From Croceitalea rosinachiae (lineage in GTDB: Bacteria > Bacteroidota > Bacteroidia > Flavobacteriales > Flavobacteriaceae), in assembly GCF_031846445.1 (NCBI RefSeq), contig NZ_JAVRHR010000001.1, forward strand, positions 1 through 64,000: DNA of 64,000 nucleotides, written 5' to 3'. A model generated the notes under the pieces. It searched no databases, was not told the DNA's origin, and worked only from the letters and a program-made list of their open reading frames with translations. The position numbers and the translations under genes are program-made. Positions 26,664-36,262 of the stretch are shown in pieces; position 1 is the stretch's first letter, and every line of letters starts with the position of its first letter.

Positions 26664-27254
26664 CTACTTGTTAAAAGTTAAAATAGGACCCGAATATGTA
26701 CCCGAGAGAAATAATTCCTCGGAAAAAATGATTTCTAGTTTTATCTCATAACTATTGTTAGAGGTATTAGAGTTAATTTCAACCTTTCCTGAACTATTTT
26801 CAATAAAGGGTAGGCTTTTAATTTCTAAACAACTTTCCGAATCTTGATTTCCAAAGGTCTCACAACTATGTTGGAGGCGCAAAAAATCTAAGGAATCCAT
26901 TCCAAAAGGAACACTGTATACAAAGTTTCCTGTTGGAAGTCGACCAATTGAAGCTTGCTTATCATCGAATGTTCTAGCCCGAATAAGGATGACATTTTTA
27001 GTCTCAGGACCAAAGACAAAATCGTTGGTAGGTATAGAGAAAGATTCTATTGAACCATCGGTAAGAACAATAAGAAACTCCTGATAAGTAAAATCAGTTC
27101 CCTCGAATACATAATATGCCTTATCCACTTCATAAGTATCCCCACCATAACTAAATGAATTTCTTTCTGGGCTATCATCATCATCATCATCATTACTACA
27201 TGAAGAAATTAAAGCAATCAATAAACACTTAAAAAAAAATACCAATCTTTTCAT
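26664..27254 (-). CDS. Putative surface lipoprotein with poly-Asp stretch
   Basis: A 196-residue lipoprotein of unknown function. The signal peptide ends in the lipobox LISSC, followed by SN and six aspartates, which resembles the lipoprotein export signal that sends Bacteroidota lipoproteins to the outer face of the outer membrane. The rest is beta-rich with two cysteines (HSCETFG, ESCLEIK) that could form a disulphide. The Asp run is encoded by an ATC/GAT triplet repeat at 27174-27193. The gene lies 12 bases downstream of trkH and may be co-transcribed with it. Confidence 0.7.
   Translation of the reverse strand: MKRLVFFFKCLLIALISSCSNDDDDDDSPERNSFSYGGDTYEVDKAYYVFEGTDFTYQEFLIVLTDGSIESFSIPTNDFVFGPETKNVILIRARTFDDKQASIGRLPTGNFVYSVPFGMDSLDFLRLQHSCETFGNQDSESCLEIKSLPFIENSSGKVEINSNTSNNSYEIKLEIIFSEELFLSGTYSGPILTFNK
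27174..27193. repeat. Trinucleotide microsatellite (ATC)n
   Basis: About six and two-thirds copies of ATC, coding for the Asp run of the lipoprotein on the minus strand. Copy changes would keep the frame. Confidence 0.85.
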
Positions 27255-27266
27255 AATTTAATCTAG

Positions 27267-28757
27267 TTACACCCTTTTCCAGAAATAGGGTGTTATAATG
27301 ATAAGTACGGTAAAGAGTTCAAGACGACCCAAAAGCATCAAGAAACCACACCACCACTTACCAAAATCAGGGAGTTTACTAAAATTAACCACCGGATTCA
27401 ATTCTCCAAGTGCAGGGCCTACATTTCCTAGAGAAGATGCTGCCCCACCTACGGCGGATTCAAAATCAAGTCCTAAAAAACCAAGCACCAAAGCTCCTAT
27501 TATAAAAAGAAGCATATACAAAACGAAAAATGCAATGATGTTATAAACGATATGTTCAGTAACTGTTTTGTTGTTATATCGCACCGGAATAATGGCATTA
27601 GTATGCAGTGTTCTTTTGAACTCCAATATCCCATTTTTGATAATCAAAAGATGTCTCATTACTTTAATTCCACCAGAGGTTGAACCTGCAGACCCACCCA
27701 AAAACATCAATCCGAAGAAAAATACGGTCAAAAAGGGTGTCCAATTGGTAAAATCCGCAGTAACAAAGCCGGTAGTAGTAACAATAGCGATGACCTGAAA
27801 TAGCGAATGACGAAAAGAACTTTCAAGTTCACCAAACACTTTAGGATGATATTCTGAAACGGGAACATCGGCTTGCAACCAAACAATTAAACTAGCGACT
27901 ATAGTGAAAATTATGATAAAAAAGGTATATACCTTAAACTCTTCATCTTTAAAAATACGTTGTGCTTTGCCCGTAAAAGCAAAATAGCTCAACACAAAAT
28001 TGGTTCCTGCCAAAAACATAAATAGCATGATAATATATTGGATCAGCGGTTCGTTGTTCCAATAAGCAACACTAGCATTTTTAGTTGAGAATCCGCCTGT
28101 TGACAAGGTTGCCAAAGCATGGTTAGCAGCATCAAAAAATGACATCCCAGCCAATTTTAACAATAAAGTTTCAGCAACTGTATACCCTACATAAATCAAC
28201 CAAAGTCTTTTTGCCGTGTCTGTTATTCTTGGATGAAGTTTGTCTCCTCCAGGGCCAGGGGCTTCTGCAGCAAAAAGTTGCATCCCTCCTATTCCCAAAA
28301 GCGGAAGAATTGCGATGGCCAGAACAATAATACCCATTCCACCAATCCAATGGGTAAGACTGCGCCAAAATAGAATTCCCTTGGGTAATGACTCAATATC
28401 ATTTAAAATGGAGGCCCCGGTTGTAGTGTAACCGGATATGGTTTCAAAAAATGCATCTGTGATATTGGGTATCGCACCAGAAAAAAGATAGGGCAAAACC
28501 CCTGATAATGACATAATCAACCATCCAAAAGTAACTATGATATACCCTTCCTTTCGTTTGACCTCTTTTCTATGTCCTCGGGTATAAAACATGGCCATTA
28601 CCCCCACCAACATCGTCACAATAGCCGCCATGGAAATGTCAAGAGTGGCAGCATCTTTGTAAATACCACTTACAAATGCAGCTAAAAGCATAAAACCTCC
28701 ATTGCAAAGCAATAAAAGCCCCATGATATGGATGATTATTCGAAAATTAAGCCACAT
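27267..28757 (-). CDS. trkH: Potassium uptake membrane protein TrkH
   Basis: A 496-residue K+-translocating subunit with four M1-P-M2 repeats. The filter-like loops are visible: SGYTTTGASIL, LSTGGFSTKN, TTTGFVTADF and SLGNVGPALG. It works as a dimer gated by the cytosolic TrkA ring. The start codon overlaps the trkA stop by one base, so the two subunits are translationally coupled. Confidence 0.96.
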   Translation of the reverse strand: MWLNFRIIIHIMGLLLLCNGGFMLLAAFVSGIYKDAATLDISMAAIVTMLVGVMAMFYTRGHRKEVKRKEGYIIVTFGWLIMSLSGVLPYLFSGAIPNITDAFFETISGYTTTGASILNDIESLPKGILFWRSLTHWIGGMGIIVLAIAILPLLGIGGMQLFAAEAPGPGGDKLHPRITDTAKRLWLIYVGYTVAETLLLKLAGMSFFDAANHALATLSTGGFSTKNASVAYWNNEPLIQYIIMLFMFLAGTNFVLSYFAFTGKAQRIFKDEEFKVYTFFIIIFTIVASLIVWLQADVPVSEYHPKVFGELESSFRHSLFQVIAIVTTTGFVTADFTNWTPFLTVFFFGLMFLGGSAGSTSGGIKVMRHLLIIKNGILEFKRTLHTNAIIPVRYNNKTVTEHIVYNIIAFFVLYMLLFIIGALVLGFLGLDFESAVGGAASSLGNVGPALGELNPVVNFSKLPDFGKWWCGFLMLLGRLELFTVLIIITPYFWKRV

Positions 28758-30106
28758 TATAAGAACAGCTTTTCAATTCTTGGTATAGCCTTAGGCAAAC
28801 TGCACACCACCACTTTGTCACCTTGAGCGATTTTAAAATCACCCAAAGCAATTATTCCTTTTCCGTTTCTGATAACACCCCCTATTATAGCTTCCCTTGG
28901 AAAATTAAGCTCTTTAATAATTTCTCCGTTTACTGCTGACAATTCTTTCACCTCAAATTCTAAAATTTCAGCATTCAAATTGTTTAAACGTGTTAAGGCC
29001 AATACCTCGCCCCTACGGATATATCTGAAAATGTTGTTTGCGGCCAGTAATTTTTTATTAATCAGTGTATCAATACCTATAGATTGTGAAAGTTGAAAAT
29101 AATCCATGTTTTCAACCAAAGCAATCGTTTTCTTTATCTTTTTTGATTTTGCCACCAAACAAGACATGATATTGGTCTCAGAGTTACCGGTTACCGCAAT
29201 AAAAGCGTCCATGGACTCTAAACTTTCTTCATCTAACAATTCCACATTGCGACCATCACCATTGATAACCAACGCATTAGGCAAATCATCGGCTATATCA
29301 AAGGCTTTTTCTTTGTTCTTTTCTATAAGTTTAACATTGAATTTATTAGCGCAAAGATCACGAGCGGTCTTAAACCCTACTTTACTGCCACCAAGAATCA
29401 TGACATTTTTGATTTGCTTTTTTTCAACCCCTGTTAATTTATATAATTCATCAACTCCACCTGGTGATGTTATAAAATATACTTGATCGCCTTCTTTAAA
29501 TACGGTATCACCACGAGGAATCAAGGTATATTGGGTACCCTTACGTTGCAAAGCAATGGGCATGAAGTGTAGTTCAGGAAAAATATTGGCTGCTTCTTTA
29601 ACCATCTTACCTACAAAAGGGGCCGACTTAGGTAAAAACACGCCTACCATAGTCAACAAACCTTCTTCAAACTCATAAGTATCGTTAAAAGCAGACTGAT
29701 TTAATAACAATTGTATTTCAGTAGCTGCAAGTTCTTCGGGGGATATAAGTTCATCAATACCAAGCTCGTCAAATTTGATCAACTCTTTGTGGTCCACAAA
29801 CTCTGTGTTGGAAATCCGTGCAATGGTCTTTTTGCTTCCTAACTGCTTGGCCAAAAGGCAAAGGGTCAGGTTTGTGGTTTCTGAGGCTGTAACACCTATT
29901 ACAAGGTCTGCATTCTCAACCTTAGCATCTTGCAAAACCTCAACAGAGGTCGCATCACCTCTTAAAACCCTAATGTCTAAATGGTTGTCAGCATATGAAA
30001 GACTTTCCTTATCGGTATCTATTAAGGTAATTTCTTGTGCCTCGTAAGATAATAACTTGGCTAAATGAAAACCAACTTCACCGGCTCCTGCAATGATTAT
30101 CTTCAT
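28757..30106 (-). CDS. trkA: Trk potassium system regulatory subunit TrkA
   Basis: A 449-residue cytosolic gating protein with two tandem RCK units. Each has an NAD-binding Rossmann domain (first IIIAGAGEVGFHLAKLL, second VMILGGSKVGFKTARDL) and a TrkA-C domain. The length is normal for the two-RCK type. It is the first gene of the trkAH unit, with a promoter-like element about 100 bases upstream. Confidence 0.96.
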   Translation of the reverse strand: MKIIIAGAGEVGFHLAKLLSYEAQEITLIDTDKESLSYADNHLDIRVLRGDATSVEVLQDAKVENADLVIGVTASETTNLTLCLLAKQLGSKKTIARISNTEFVDHKELIKFDELGIDELISPEELAATEIQLLLNQSAFNDTYEFEEGLLTMVGVFLPKSAPFVGKMVKEAANIFPELHFMPIALQRKGTQYTLIPRGDTVFKEGDQVYFITSPGGVDELYKLTGVEKKQIKNVMILGGSKVGFKTARDLCANKFNVKLIEKNKEKAFDIADDLPNALVINGDGRNVELLDEESLESMDAFIAVTGNSETNIMSCLVAKSKKIKKTIALVENMDYFQLSQSIGIDTLINKKLLAANNIFRYIRRGEVLALTRLNNLNAEILEFEVKELSAVNGEIIKELNFPREAIIGGVIRNGKGIIALGDFKIAQGDKVVVCSLPKAIPRIEKLFL

Positions 30107-30205
30107 TACTTAAAAAGTCGTTTATAATTAAAATCGTCAACGGAAAGAATTTTTGGGCCTGTCTTTATTTGACCGTATCCCATAACATATAAAGTATTTA
30201 CCGTG

Positions 30206-30238
30206 CAAAATTACACATTATTTTATTCACCTTGCCAA
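30206..30238 (-). promoter_or_regulatory. Putative promoter of trkAH
   Basis: On the minus strand: TTG at 30238-30236, 22 bases, TAATTTTG at 30213-30206. It leaves a leader of about 95 bases before trkA. Confidence 0.5.
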
Positions 30239-30259
30239 TTACACTATTTGGGGTTATTG

Positions 30260-30267
30260 TATCTTTG
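30260..30267 (+). promoter_or_regulatory. Putative -7 element (TATCTTTG) of ubiE-porT
   Basis: An exact TAnnTTTG match 16 bases before the ubiE ATG at 30284. An ATG at 30280 is followed at once by a stop in its frame and is not used. Confidence 0.5.
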
Positions 30268-30283
30268 CCCGAAAATTTCATGA

Positions 30284-31012
30284 ATGTCTAAAATTGTTAG
30301 ACCTTATAAAGATTCTGATTTAGGTAAGAAGGCTCAGGTTACCAAAATGTTTGATACCATATCTGGTAATTATGATGGATTAAATAGGGTTATTTCTTTA
30401 GGTATTGATATTAAATGGCGTAAACGTGTCGTAAAACTAATTGGTGCCTCAAAACCAAAAAGTATTTTAGATATCGCTACCGGAACAGGAGATTTGGCCA
30501 TTGCTATGGTAAAAACTGGAGCGGAAAAAATCATTGGTCTAGACATTTCAACAGGAATGTTAGAAGTAGGAAAAGAAAAGATATTTAACAAAAACTTGGA
30601 CAACACTATTGATATGGTCGTTGGAGATAGTGAAAATCTGCCTTTCGAAGCCAATAGTTTTGATGCCATAACGGTTGCATTCGGCGTACGAAATTTTGAA
30701 AATTTAGAAAAAGGATTATCAGAAATTTATCGTGTATTAAAACCTACCGGAACATTTGCTGTTCTTGAAACCTCGATCCCGACAGCAACACCTTATAAAC
30801 AAGGATATAAATTCTACACCAAATTCATTCTACCCCTTGTTGGAAAAGTATTCTCAAAAGATCGTTCAGCATATACTTATCTCTCAGAATCTGCGGCAGT
30901 ATTTCCTTATGGAGAGGAGTTCAACAATATTTTAGACAAAATTGGGTTTATAGCTATAGAACACAAACCCCAAACATTTGGGGTTGCAACAATTTATGTA
31001 GCTACAAAGTAA
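30284..31012 (+). CDS. ubiE: Demethylmenaquinone methyltransferase
   Basis: A 242-residue SAM methyltransferase (UbiE/MenG) that performs the last step of menaquinone synthesis. Motifs are FDTISGNYDGLNRVISLGID, the SAM loop LDIATGTGDLAI, VGDSENLPFEANSFDAITVAFGVRNF and RVLKPTGTFAVLE, ending KPQTFGVATIYVA. In a menaquinone-only group such as Flavobacteriaceae, only the menaquinone role is expected. porT follows after four bases, a pairing known in Flavobacterium. Confidence 0.96.
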   Translation: MSKIVRPYKDSDLGKKAQVTKMFDTISGNYDGLNRVISLGIDIKWRKRVVKLIGASKPKSILDIATGTGDLAIAMVKTGAEKIIGLDISTGMLEVGKEKIFNKNLDNTIDMVVGDSENLPFEANSFDAITVAFGVRNFENLEKGLSEIYRVLKPTGTFAVLETSIPTATPYKQGYKFYTKFILPLVGKVFSKDRSAYTYLSESAAVFPYGEEFNNILDKIGFIAIEHKPQTFGVATIYVATK

Positions 31013-31016
31013 TTAA

Positions 31017-31715
31017 ATGAAAAACACCCTATTTCTATTAGCCGTATTAATTCTGGCTAGTAATAATCTTGTCGCCCAATTTGGAAAGGACCCCATTCTA
31101 AATATTCAGAACGAGGATAAAAAATTCATCAATTTTGGCTACTACCTTGGTTTTAACCAGTATGATTTTCAATTTGAATACGAGAATGATATCGGACAAG
31201 ATATTTTGGTAGAGAAGAGTTTTGGTTTTAATGTGGGTGTTTTAAGTGAAGTTAGACTCAATGAATTTTTAGATGTTCGATTTGAACCGGGTCTCTTATA
31301 CACCTCTAGAAACCTAGGGTTTCCAGGTTTTACATCAGAAGCCGATGCCTTAAGAGAAGTAAGGTCTACTTATATCCGTTTTCCGTTATTGCTTAAAGTG
31401 AGCACTAGAAGATTTAATAATATTAAGCCCTTCATTATCGGTGGAGTTTATACTTCATTAAATTTAGGTGCAAAAGAAGATAGTCTTGATGATAATAGTA
31501 GCGGAGAGTTCAGAATGAAAAAGAGTGTCTATGGGTACGAACTAGGGTTTGGAATAGATTTTTACACTGAATACTTCAAATTCACACCATCAATTAGAGG
31601 TGTATTTGCATTAAACGACGAATTGGTTCGGGATGATGATCCTAACAGCCCCTGGACGGGAAATATAGCTGCTATGCGCACAAGAGGTATTTTCGTAAAC
31701 TTTACTTTTGAATAG
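31017..31715 (+). CDS. porT: Type IX secretion protein PorT/SprT, outer-membrane beta-barrel
   Basis: A 232-residue outer-membrane protein with a signal peptide (ending LVAQ), alternating beta-barrel strands and a terminal aromatic-ending strand (GIFVNFTFE). The ubiE-porT neighbourhood and the barrel pattern (FEPGLLYTSRNL, STYIRFPLLLKVS, YELGFGIDFYTEYFKFTPSIRG) match PorT/SprT, needed for type IX secretion and gliding. Assignment rests on recall of the family and on gene order. Confidence 0.85.
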   Translation: MKNTLFLLAVLILASNNLVAQFGKDPILNIQNEDKKFINFGYYLGFNQYDFQFEYENDIGQDILVEKSFGFNVGVLSEVRLNEFLDVRFEPGLLYTSRNLGFPGFTSEADALREVRSTYIRFPLLLKVSTRRFNNIKPFIIGGVYTSLNLGAKEDSLDDNSSGEFRMKKSVYGYELGFGIDFYTEYFKFTPSIRGVFALNDELVRDDDPNSPWTGNIAAMRTRGIFVNFTFE

Positions 31716-31723
31716 TTTTTGAA

Positions 31724-32449
31724 CTACCAAGTTCTTCTAATTTCATTCAAAAGAATAGCTGTAGCCGTTGCCACATTTAAACTTTCTGTGGTTGAAATCC
31801 CGAATTGTGGAATACTTACTTTACTTTCCATCATCTTTTCTAAATCAGATGAAATTCCATTTGCCTCATTGCCCATAATCAATATTCCAGATTCAGAAAA
31901 CTTTTCTTCATAAATTGAATTTCCGTCCATAAAAGCCCCATACGTCGGTAAATTTGATTGAGTTATCAACTCCATTAAATCTTGATAGACAATATTTACC
32001 CTTGTGATAGAACCCATAGTAGCCTGCAATACTTTTGGGTTGTAACAATCTACTGTAGTCGGTGAGCAAACTAAATTTTGAACACCGAACCAATCACAAA
32101 GCCTTATTACAGTTCCTAAATTACCAGGGTCCCTAATAGAATCCAATGCCAAAATCCAATCTTCATTAGTGGGCAATTTAGTCTGAGGTATTTTAAAAAC
32201 CGCTAAAACTCCACTAGGCGACTGAAAAGCACTTATTTTTTTTAAGTCAATTTCAGATATAGATAATACTTCAGCTTCTTCAAAATTTGCTATCATCGAT
32301 TTAGTCACCAGAACATATTCTAACTCAAAATCAGAAGCCAAGAGTTCTTTAACAGTTTTCAAGCCTTCGACAAAAAAAAGCCCATATTGATTTCGGTACT
32401 TTTTTTGATGTAAGCTTTTGATGAGTTTTAATTGGTTTTTGCTAACCAT
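31724..32449 (-). CDS. TrmH/SpoU-family RNA 2'-O-methyltransferase
   Basis: A 241-residue SPOUT methyltransferase. An N-terminal substrate-binding domain (RNQYGLFFVEGLKTVKELL) is followed by the knotted SAM domain, with motif 1 ALDSIRDPGNLGTVIR, motif 2 LIMGNEANGIS and motif 3 VSIPQFGISTTESLNVATATAILLNE. It probably methylates a ribose in 23S rRNA (RlmB-like) or a tRNA; the exact site cannot be told. It is convergent with porT and divergent from tamL. Confidence 0.9.
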   Translation of the reverse strand: MVSKNQLKLIKSLHQKKYRNQYGLFFVEGLKTVKELLASDFELEYVLVTKSMIANFEEAEVLSISEIDLKKISAFQSPSGVLAVFKIPQTKLPTNEDWILALDSIRDPGNLGTVIRLCDWFGVQNLVCSPTTVDCYNPKVLQATMGSITRVNIVYQDLMELITQSNLPTYGAFMDGNSIYEEKFSESGILIMGNEANGISSDLEKMMESKVSIPQFGISTTESLNVATATAILLNEIRRTW

Positions 32450-32468
32450 ATGAAATCATGTAATTTTG
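32439..32468 (+). promoter_or_regulatory. Putative promoter of tamL
   Basis: TTG at 32439-32441, 19 bases, TAATTTTG at 32461-32468. Both elements and the spacing match the consensus. The -7 element ends 6 bases before the ATG at 32475, so the transcript would be nearly leaderless. It also shows that the upstream in-frame TTG at 32466 cannot be the start. Confidence 0.6.
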
Positions 32469-32474
32469 ATTTTT

Positions 32475-35120
32475 ATGAAGTTACATTTCGTGCTTAAAAA
32501 ATATAGGGCAAAAATAGGTTTATTATTAGCAATGATTGCCTTAGCTTCATGTAACGCCATTAAAAAAGTTGGAGAACAACAATTACTTCTAACCAAAAAC
32601 ACCGTTTATGCAGATGGCGAAAAAACGAGAAGCGAAGAAGTAAAAGGGTTAATGGCCCAAAAACCCAATAGTACACTTTTAGGTTATCCCTTACGACTTA
32701 ATCTATATAATCTGGCTAAAGAGAGTCCAGATTCCTTATACCAAGATTGGCTTACAAGAAAAGAAGGTCGCCAAAATAGACTAAATCGGATTCTATCGGA
32801 AAAGCAGGTAAAACGATTGGGAGAATCTTTCGTAGTAAGAGGATATAGCAATCTGTTTAAAAGAATCGGCGAACCACCAGCCATTATTGACAGCGCAAGA
32901 ACTAAAAAAACCATTGAACGCTTAGAAGGGTATTACGGCAGCAAAGGCTATTTTAATAATTCAGCAAGCTATTCCATAGCACCATCCAAAAGAAAAAAAA
33001 GAGCGGAAATCAACTTTAATGTCACTTTAGGAAAACCATACTTTATTGATTCTATAACAAAGAACATTACGTCAAAACAGTTAGATTCCATTTATCATAA
33101 CAAACTTGACGAAGTATTGCTAAAAAAAGACCAGCAATTTGACTTAGCCACTTTTACTAATGAACGTCAGCGTTTGACTACACTTTTTAGAAACTCCGGA
33201 GTTCACAACTTCCAAGAAAGCTCTATAAATTATTCCATCTCAAGAGATACTACTATAATTGCCGATGACCAGAAAATGGATATTCAATTGAATATAAAAA
33301 ATCCAGGAAATCCAAATGACAGCATTCCAAAAAAAGAATATAAAGTAAGTCGTTTTGAAAGAATAAACATTTTTGCAGATTATCAATTTAATAATGACAT
33401 AAGCACCTTAGATTCCATTAACTACCAGAATTATACCATATATTTCAAGGAAAAATTAAAGTACAAGCCAAAAGCCCTCACTGATGCCATTTTCTTTGAA
33501 AAAGATAGTATTTATAGAGATTTGGATTACGTTCGCACCAATAGACAGATTACCAACCTGAATACTTTTAAATATCCATCAATCAAGTTTGATGAAAACA
33601 ATGAAAATGCCACCTTGGTTGCGAATGTTTTTTTAGCCCCTAGATCAAAATATTCTTTAGACACATCATTAGAACTTTCGCGATCCAATTTTCAGTTGGT
33701 AGGTACTTCTTTTGGAGCTTCGGTAATTACAAGAAATGTTTTTGGGGGAGCTGAAACCTTAAGTCTATCAGCCAGAGGGTCAATAGGCCTCTTGGACGAT
33801 GAAATATCTGAAGAAAGTTTTACATCTGAAATTGGAGGGGATATCAATCTTACTTTTCCTAGAATTTGGTTTCCTCTAAATACCGAAAAAATAATTCCCT
33901 ATTACATGTTGCCCCAAACCAGACTATCAATAGGTACCAACTTTCAGCAAAACTTGGGATTAGACAGGCAATCGGTCAATTCTGTTCTCGGTTATAATTG
34001 GTCACCAACCAATTTTCAAAAAAATACACTTGAGTTGTTCAACATTGAATTTGTAAGAAATACGGATACTTTTGATTTTTTTCGAGTATTTGACAATACC
34101 TACCAAAGACTTGATAATATTGCAAATCGTTTTGATGGTTTTCGTGACCCTTCCGACCCTCTGGACAATACCATACAATATCCAGAATTGAGTGATGCTT
34201 TTGAGGTACCTGACCCAGATAATTCTGAAGATCCAAGACTTATTATCCCTATTAAAAATTCAGATGCTCCAAATGGCACAGCCGATTTTACCAATGCAAT
34301 ATTGACTGGTGCTATTCAAACTAGTAATGACACTATAAGGCTTGTTAGAAGTATTGAAGAACGCAGGCAACGGTTGACCCAAAACAATCTTATTTTCACT
34401 TCAAATTTCACCTATCAAAAGAATAATCGTCAAGACATCAACGACAATAGTTTTTATCAATATCGCATAAGATTTGAAAGTGCCGGTAATCTTTTGTCAG
34501 CTATATCTAATATTATTCCTTTTGAAAAAAATAGCGATGGGCAACAACTTGTTTATGGCGTTCCTTATTCCCAATATTTTAAAACTGATTTCGATTTTAT
34601 TAAACATTGGCGTGCAGGGAACCAACAGGTATTGGCTTTTCATGGTTTTGTTGGACTGGCCGTACCCTATGGCAATGCCGACAACATTCCATTTGTGCGA
34701 AGTTACTTTGGCGGAGGAGCAAATGACAATAGGGCATGGAATGTTTATACATTAGGACCAGGGCGTACCGAAAACCTCAATGATTTTAACGAAGCAAATT
34801 TCAAATTAGCTTTTAATCTAGAATATAGATTTCCAATTGTTGGTGACATTAAAGGGGCCCTTTTTGCTGATGCCGGAAACATTTGGAACGTCTTTGATAA
34901 TGTAGAAGATGAAGATGCGACTTTTAATGGTTTTGAATCTTTAGGAGACATTGCATTGGGTACCGGACTTGGACTCCGCTATGATTTCACCTATTTTGTC
35001 ATCCGATTAGATATGGGGCTCAAAACATACAATCCGGCCTTAAGTGGTTCTGAGCGATGGTTTACCAATTTTCGGCCTAATCAGGCCGTCTATAATATCG
35101 GTATCAATTATCCTTTTTAA
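32475..35120 (+). CDS. tamL: Translocation and assembly module lipoprotein TamL (BamA/TamA family)
   Basis: An 881-residue outer-membrane protein of the Omp85 superfamily. Unlike BamA it begins with a lipoprotein signal (lipobox ALASC, Cys26), the mark of Bacteroidota TamL. POTRA-like domains cover the first 400 residues, for example RLEGYYGSKGYFNNSASYSI. The C-terminal 16-strand barrel follows, with VPYSQYFKTDFDFIKHW, RSYFGGGANDNRAWNVYTLGPG and LGLRYDFTYFVIRLDMGLK. It likely helps insert outer-membrane proteins together with a TamB-like partner that is not in the window. Confidence 0.9.
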   Translation: MKLHFVLKKYRAKIGLLLAMIALASCNAIKKVGEQQLLLTKNTVYADGEKTRSEEVKGLMAQKPNSTLLGYPLRLNLYNLAKESPDSLYQDWLTRKEGRQNRLNRILSEKQVKRLGESFVVRGYSNLFKRIGEPPAIIDSARTKKTIERLEGYYGSKGYFNNSASYSIAPSKRKKRAEINFNVTLGKPYFIDSITKNITSKQLDSIYHNKLDEVLLKKDQQFDLATFTNERQRLTTLFRNSGVHNFQESSINYSISRDTTIIADDQKMDIQLNIKNPGNPNDSIPKKEYKVSRFERINIFADYQFNNDISTLDSINYQNYTIYFKEKLKYKPKALTDAIFFEKDSIYRDLDYVRTNRQITNLNTFKYPSIKFDENNENATLVANVFLAPRSKYSLDTSLELSRSNFQLVGTSFGASVITRNVFGGAETLSLSARGSIGLLDDEISEESFTSEIGGDINLTFPRIWFPLNTEKIIPYYMLPQTRLSIGTNFQQNLGLDRQSVNSVLGYNWSPTNFQKNTLELFNIEFVRNTDTFDFFRVFDNTYQRLDNIANRFDGFRDPSDPLDNTIQYPELSDAFEVPDPDNSEDPRLIIPIKNSDAPNGTADFTNAILTGAIQTSNDTIRLVRSIEERRQRLTQNNLIFTSNFTYQKNNRQDINDNSFYQYRIRFESAGNLLSAISNIIPFEKNSDGQQLVYGVPYSQYFKTDFDFIKHWRAGNQQVLAFHGFVGLAVPYGNADNIPFVRSYFGGGANDNRAWNVYTLGPGRTENLNDFNEANFKLAFNLEYRFPIVGDIKGALFADAGNIWNVFDNVEDEDATFNGFESLGDIALGTGLGLRYDFTYFVIRLDMGLKTYNPALSGSERWFTNFRPNQAVYNIGINYPF

Positions 35121-35135
35121 GCCTAATATTTTTAT

Positions 35136-35143
35136 TACTTTTG
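35136..35143 (+). promoter_or_regulatory. Putative -7 element (TACTTTTG) of fba
   Basis: An exact TAnnTTTG match. It covers the TTG at 35141 that opens the longer frame, so translation should start at the ATG at 35180. Confidence 0.5.
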
Positions 35144-35179
35144 TTGTTTGATTTAACCCTTAACCAACGAAAGAATACT

Positions 35180-36247
35180 ATGTCTCATAATATAAAGCCT
35201 GGTGTAGCCACCGGAGATGAAGTACAAGCAATTTTCAAATATGCAAAAGAAAAAGCATTTGCGTTACCGGCCGTGAATGTAATTGGTTCAAACACCATTA
35301 ATGGTGTTTTAGAGACTGCCGCATTATTAAACTCACCCGTAATTGTTCAATTTTCAAATGGCGGGGCTCAATTTAATGCAGGTAAAGGACTTTCAAATGA
35401 AAACCAGCAGGCAGCAATCAAAGGTGCAGTGGCTGGTGCTAAACATGTCCATGAAATGGCTGAAGCTTATGGTGCAACTGTAATTTTGCATACTGACCAT
35501 TGTGCCAAAAAATTATTACCATGGATTGACGGCCTTCTGGATGCAAGTGAAATCCATTTTAAGGAAACCGGAAAACCGCTTTACAGCTCGCACATGATTG
35601 ATCTATCTGAGGAACCGATTGAAGAGAATATTGAGATTTGCAAAAAATATTTAGAGCGCATGTCCAAAATGGATATGACACTAGAAATTGAACTTGGTGT
35701 GACTGGTGGCGAAGAAGATGGTGTAGATAATACCGATGTAGATAGCTCAAAATTATACACACAGCCTGAAGAAGTGGCTTATGCATATGAAGAACTTTCA
35801 AAAGTAAGTCCTAGATTTACCGTTGCTGCAGCCTTTGGAAATGTTCATGGAGTATACAAACCAGGAAATGTGAGCTTGACACCAAAAATCTTAAAGAACT
35901 CCCAAGAATTTGTTTCTGAAAAATACGGTGTTGAGCATAATCATATTGATTTTGTTTTCCATGGTGGGTCGGGTTCTACGCTTGAAGAAATTCGTGAGGC
36001 AATTGGATATGGTGTCATAAAAATGAATATTGACACAGATTTGCAATATGCTTTTATGGCAGGAATACGTGATTATGTTCAGGATAAATCTGGTTACTTG
36101 CAATCGCAAATTGGCAACCCAGATGGTGCCGATTCTCCTAACAAGAAATTTTATGACCCAAGGGTTTGGTTACGTGAAGGTGAAAAGTTATTTAGTGAGC
36201 GCTTAAAAAAGGCTTTTGAAGATTTAAACAACATCAATACGCTTTAA
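35180..36247 (+). CDS. fbaA: Class II fructose-bisphosphate aldolase
   Basis: A 355-residue zinc-dependent aldolase that splits fructose-1,6-bisphosphate in glycolysis and runs in reverse in gluconeogenesis. The start MSHNIKPGVATGDEV matches family starts. Metal-binding histidines are in ILHTDHCAKKLLPWID, AAFGNVHGVYK and DFVFHGGSGSTLEEI, with ELGVTGGEEDG and KMNIDTDLQYAF also conserved. The length suits the class IIA (E. coli FbaA) group. accD follows 15 bases later. Confidence 0.96.
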   Translation: MSHNIKPGVATGDEVQAIFKYAKEKAFALPAVNVIGSNTINGVLETAALLNSPVIVQFSNGGAQFNAGKGLSNENQQAAIKGAVAGAKHVHEMAEAYGATVILHTDHCAKKLLPWIDGLLDASEIHFKETGKPLYSSHMIDLSEEPIEENIEICKKYLERMSKMDMTLEIELGVTGGEEDGVDNTDVDSSKLYTQPEEVAYAYEELSKVSPRFTVAAAFGNVHGVYKPGNVSLTPKILKNSQEFVSEKYGVEHNHIDFVFHGGSGSTLEEIREAIGYGVIKMNIDTDLQYAFMAGIRDYVQDKSGYLQSQIGNPDGADSPNKKFYDPRVWLREGEKLFSERLKKAFEDLNNINTL

Positions 36248-36262
36248 TCAAAACCCCGTTTT

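Noticed and set aside
30965..30990. Hairpin AACCCCAAA/TTTGGGGTT near the end of ubiE as terminator
   Set aside because: It lies inside codons for the conserved KPQTFGVAT segment, has no T-tract, and porT follows at once in the same transcript.
35073..35090. CGGCCT/AGGCCG hairpin at the end of tamL as terminator
   Set aside because: Short, inside the coding sequence and without a T-tract.
35141..35179. N-terminal extension of the aldolase from a TTG
   Set aside because: The TTG lies inside the -7 promoter element, so it cannot be in the mRNA; the ATG at 35180 matches known starts.
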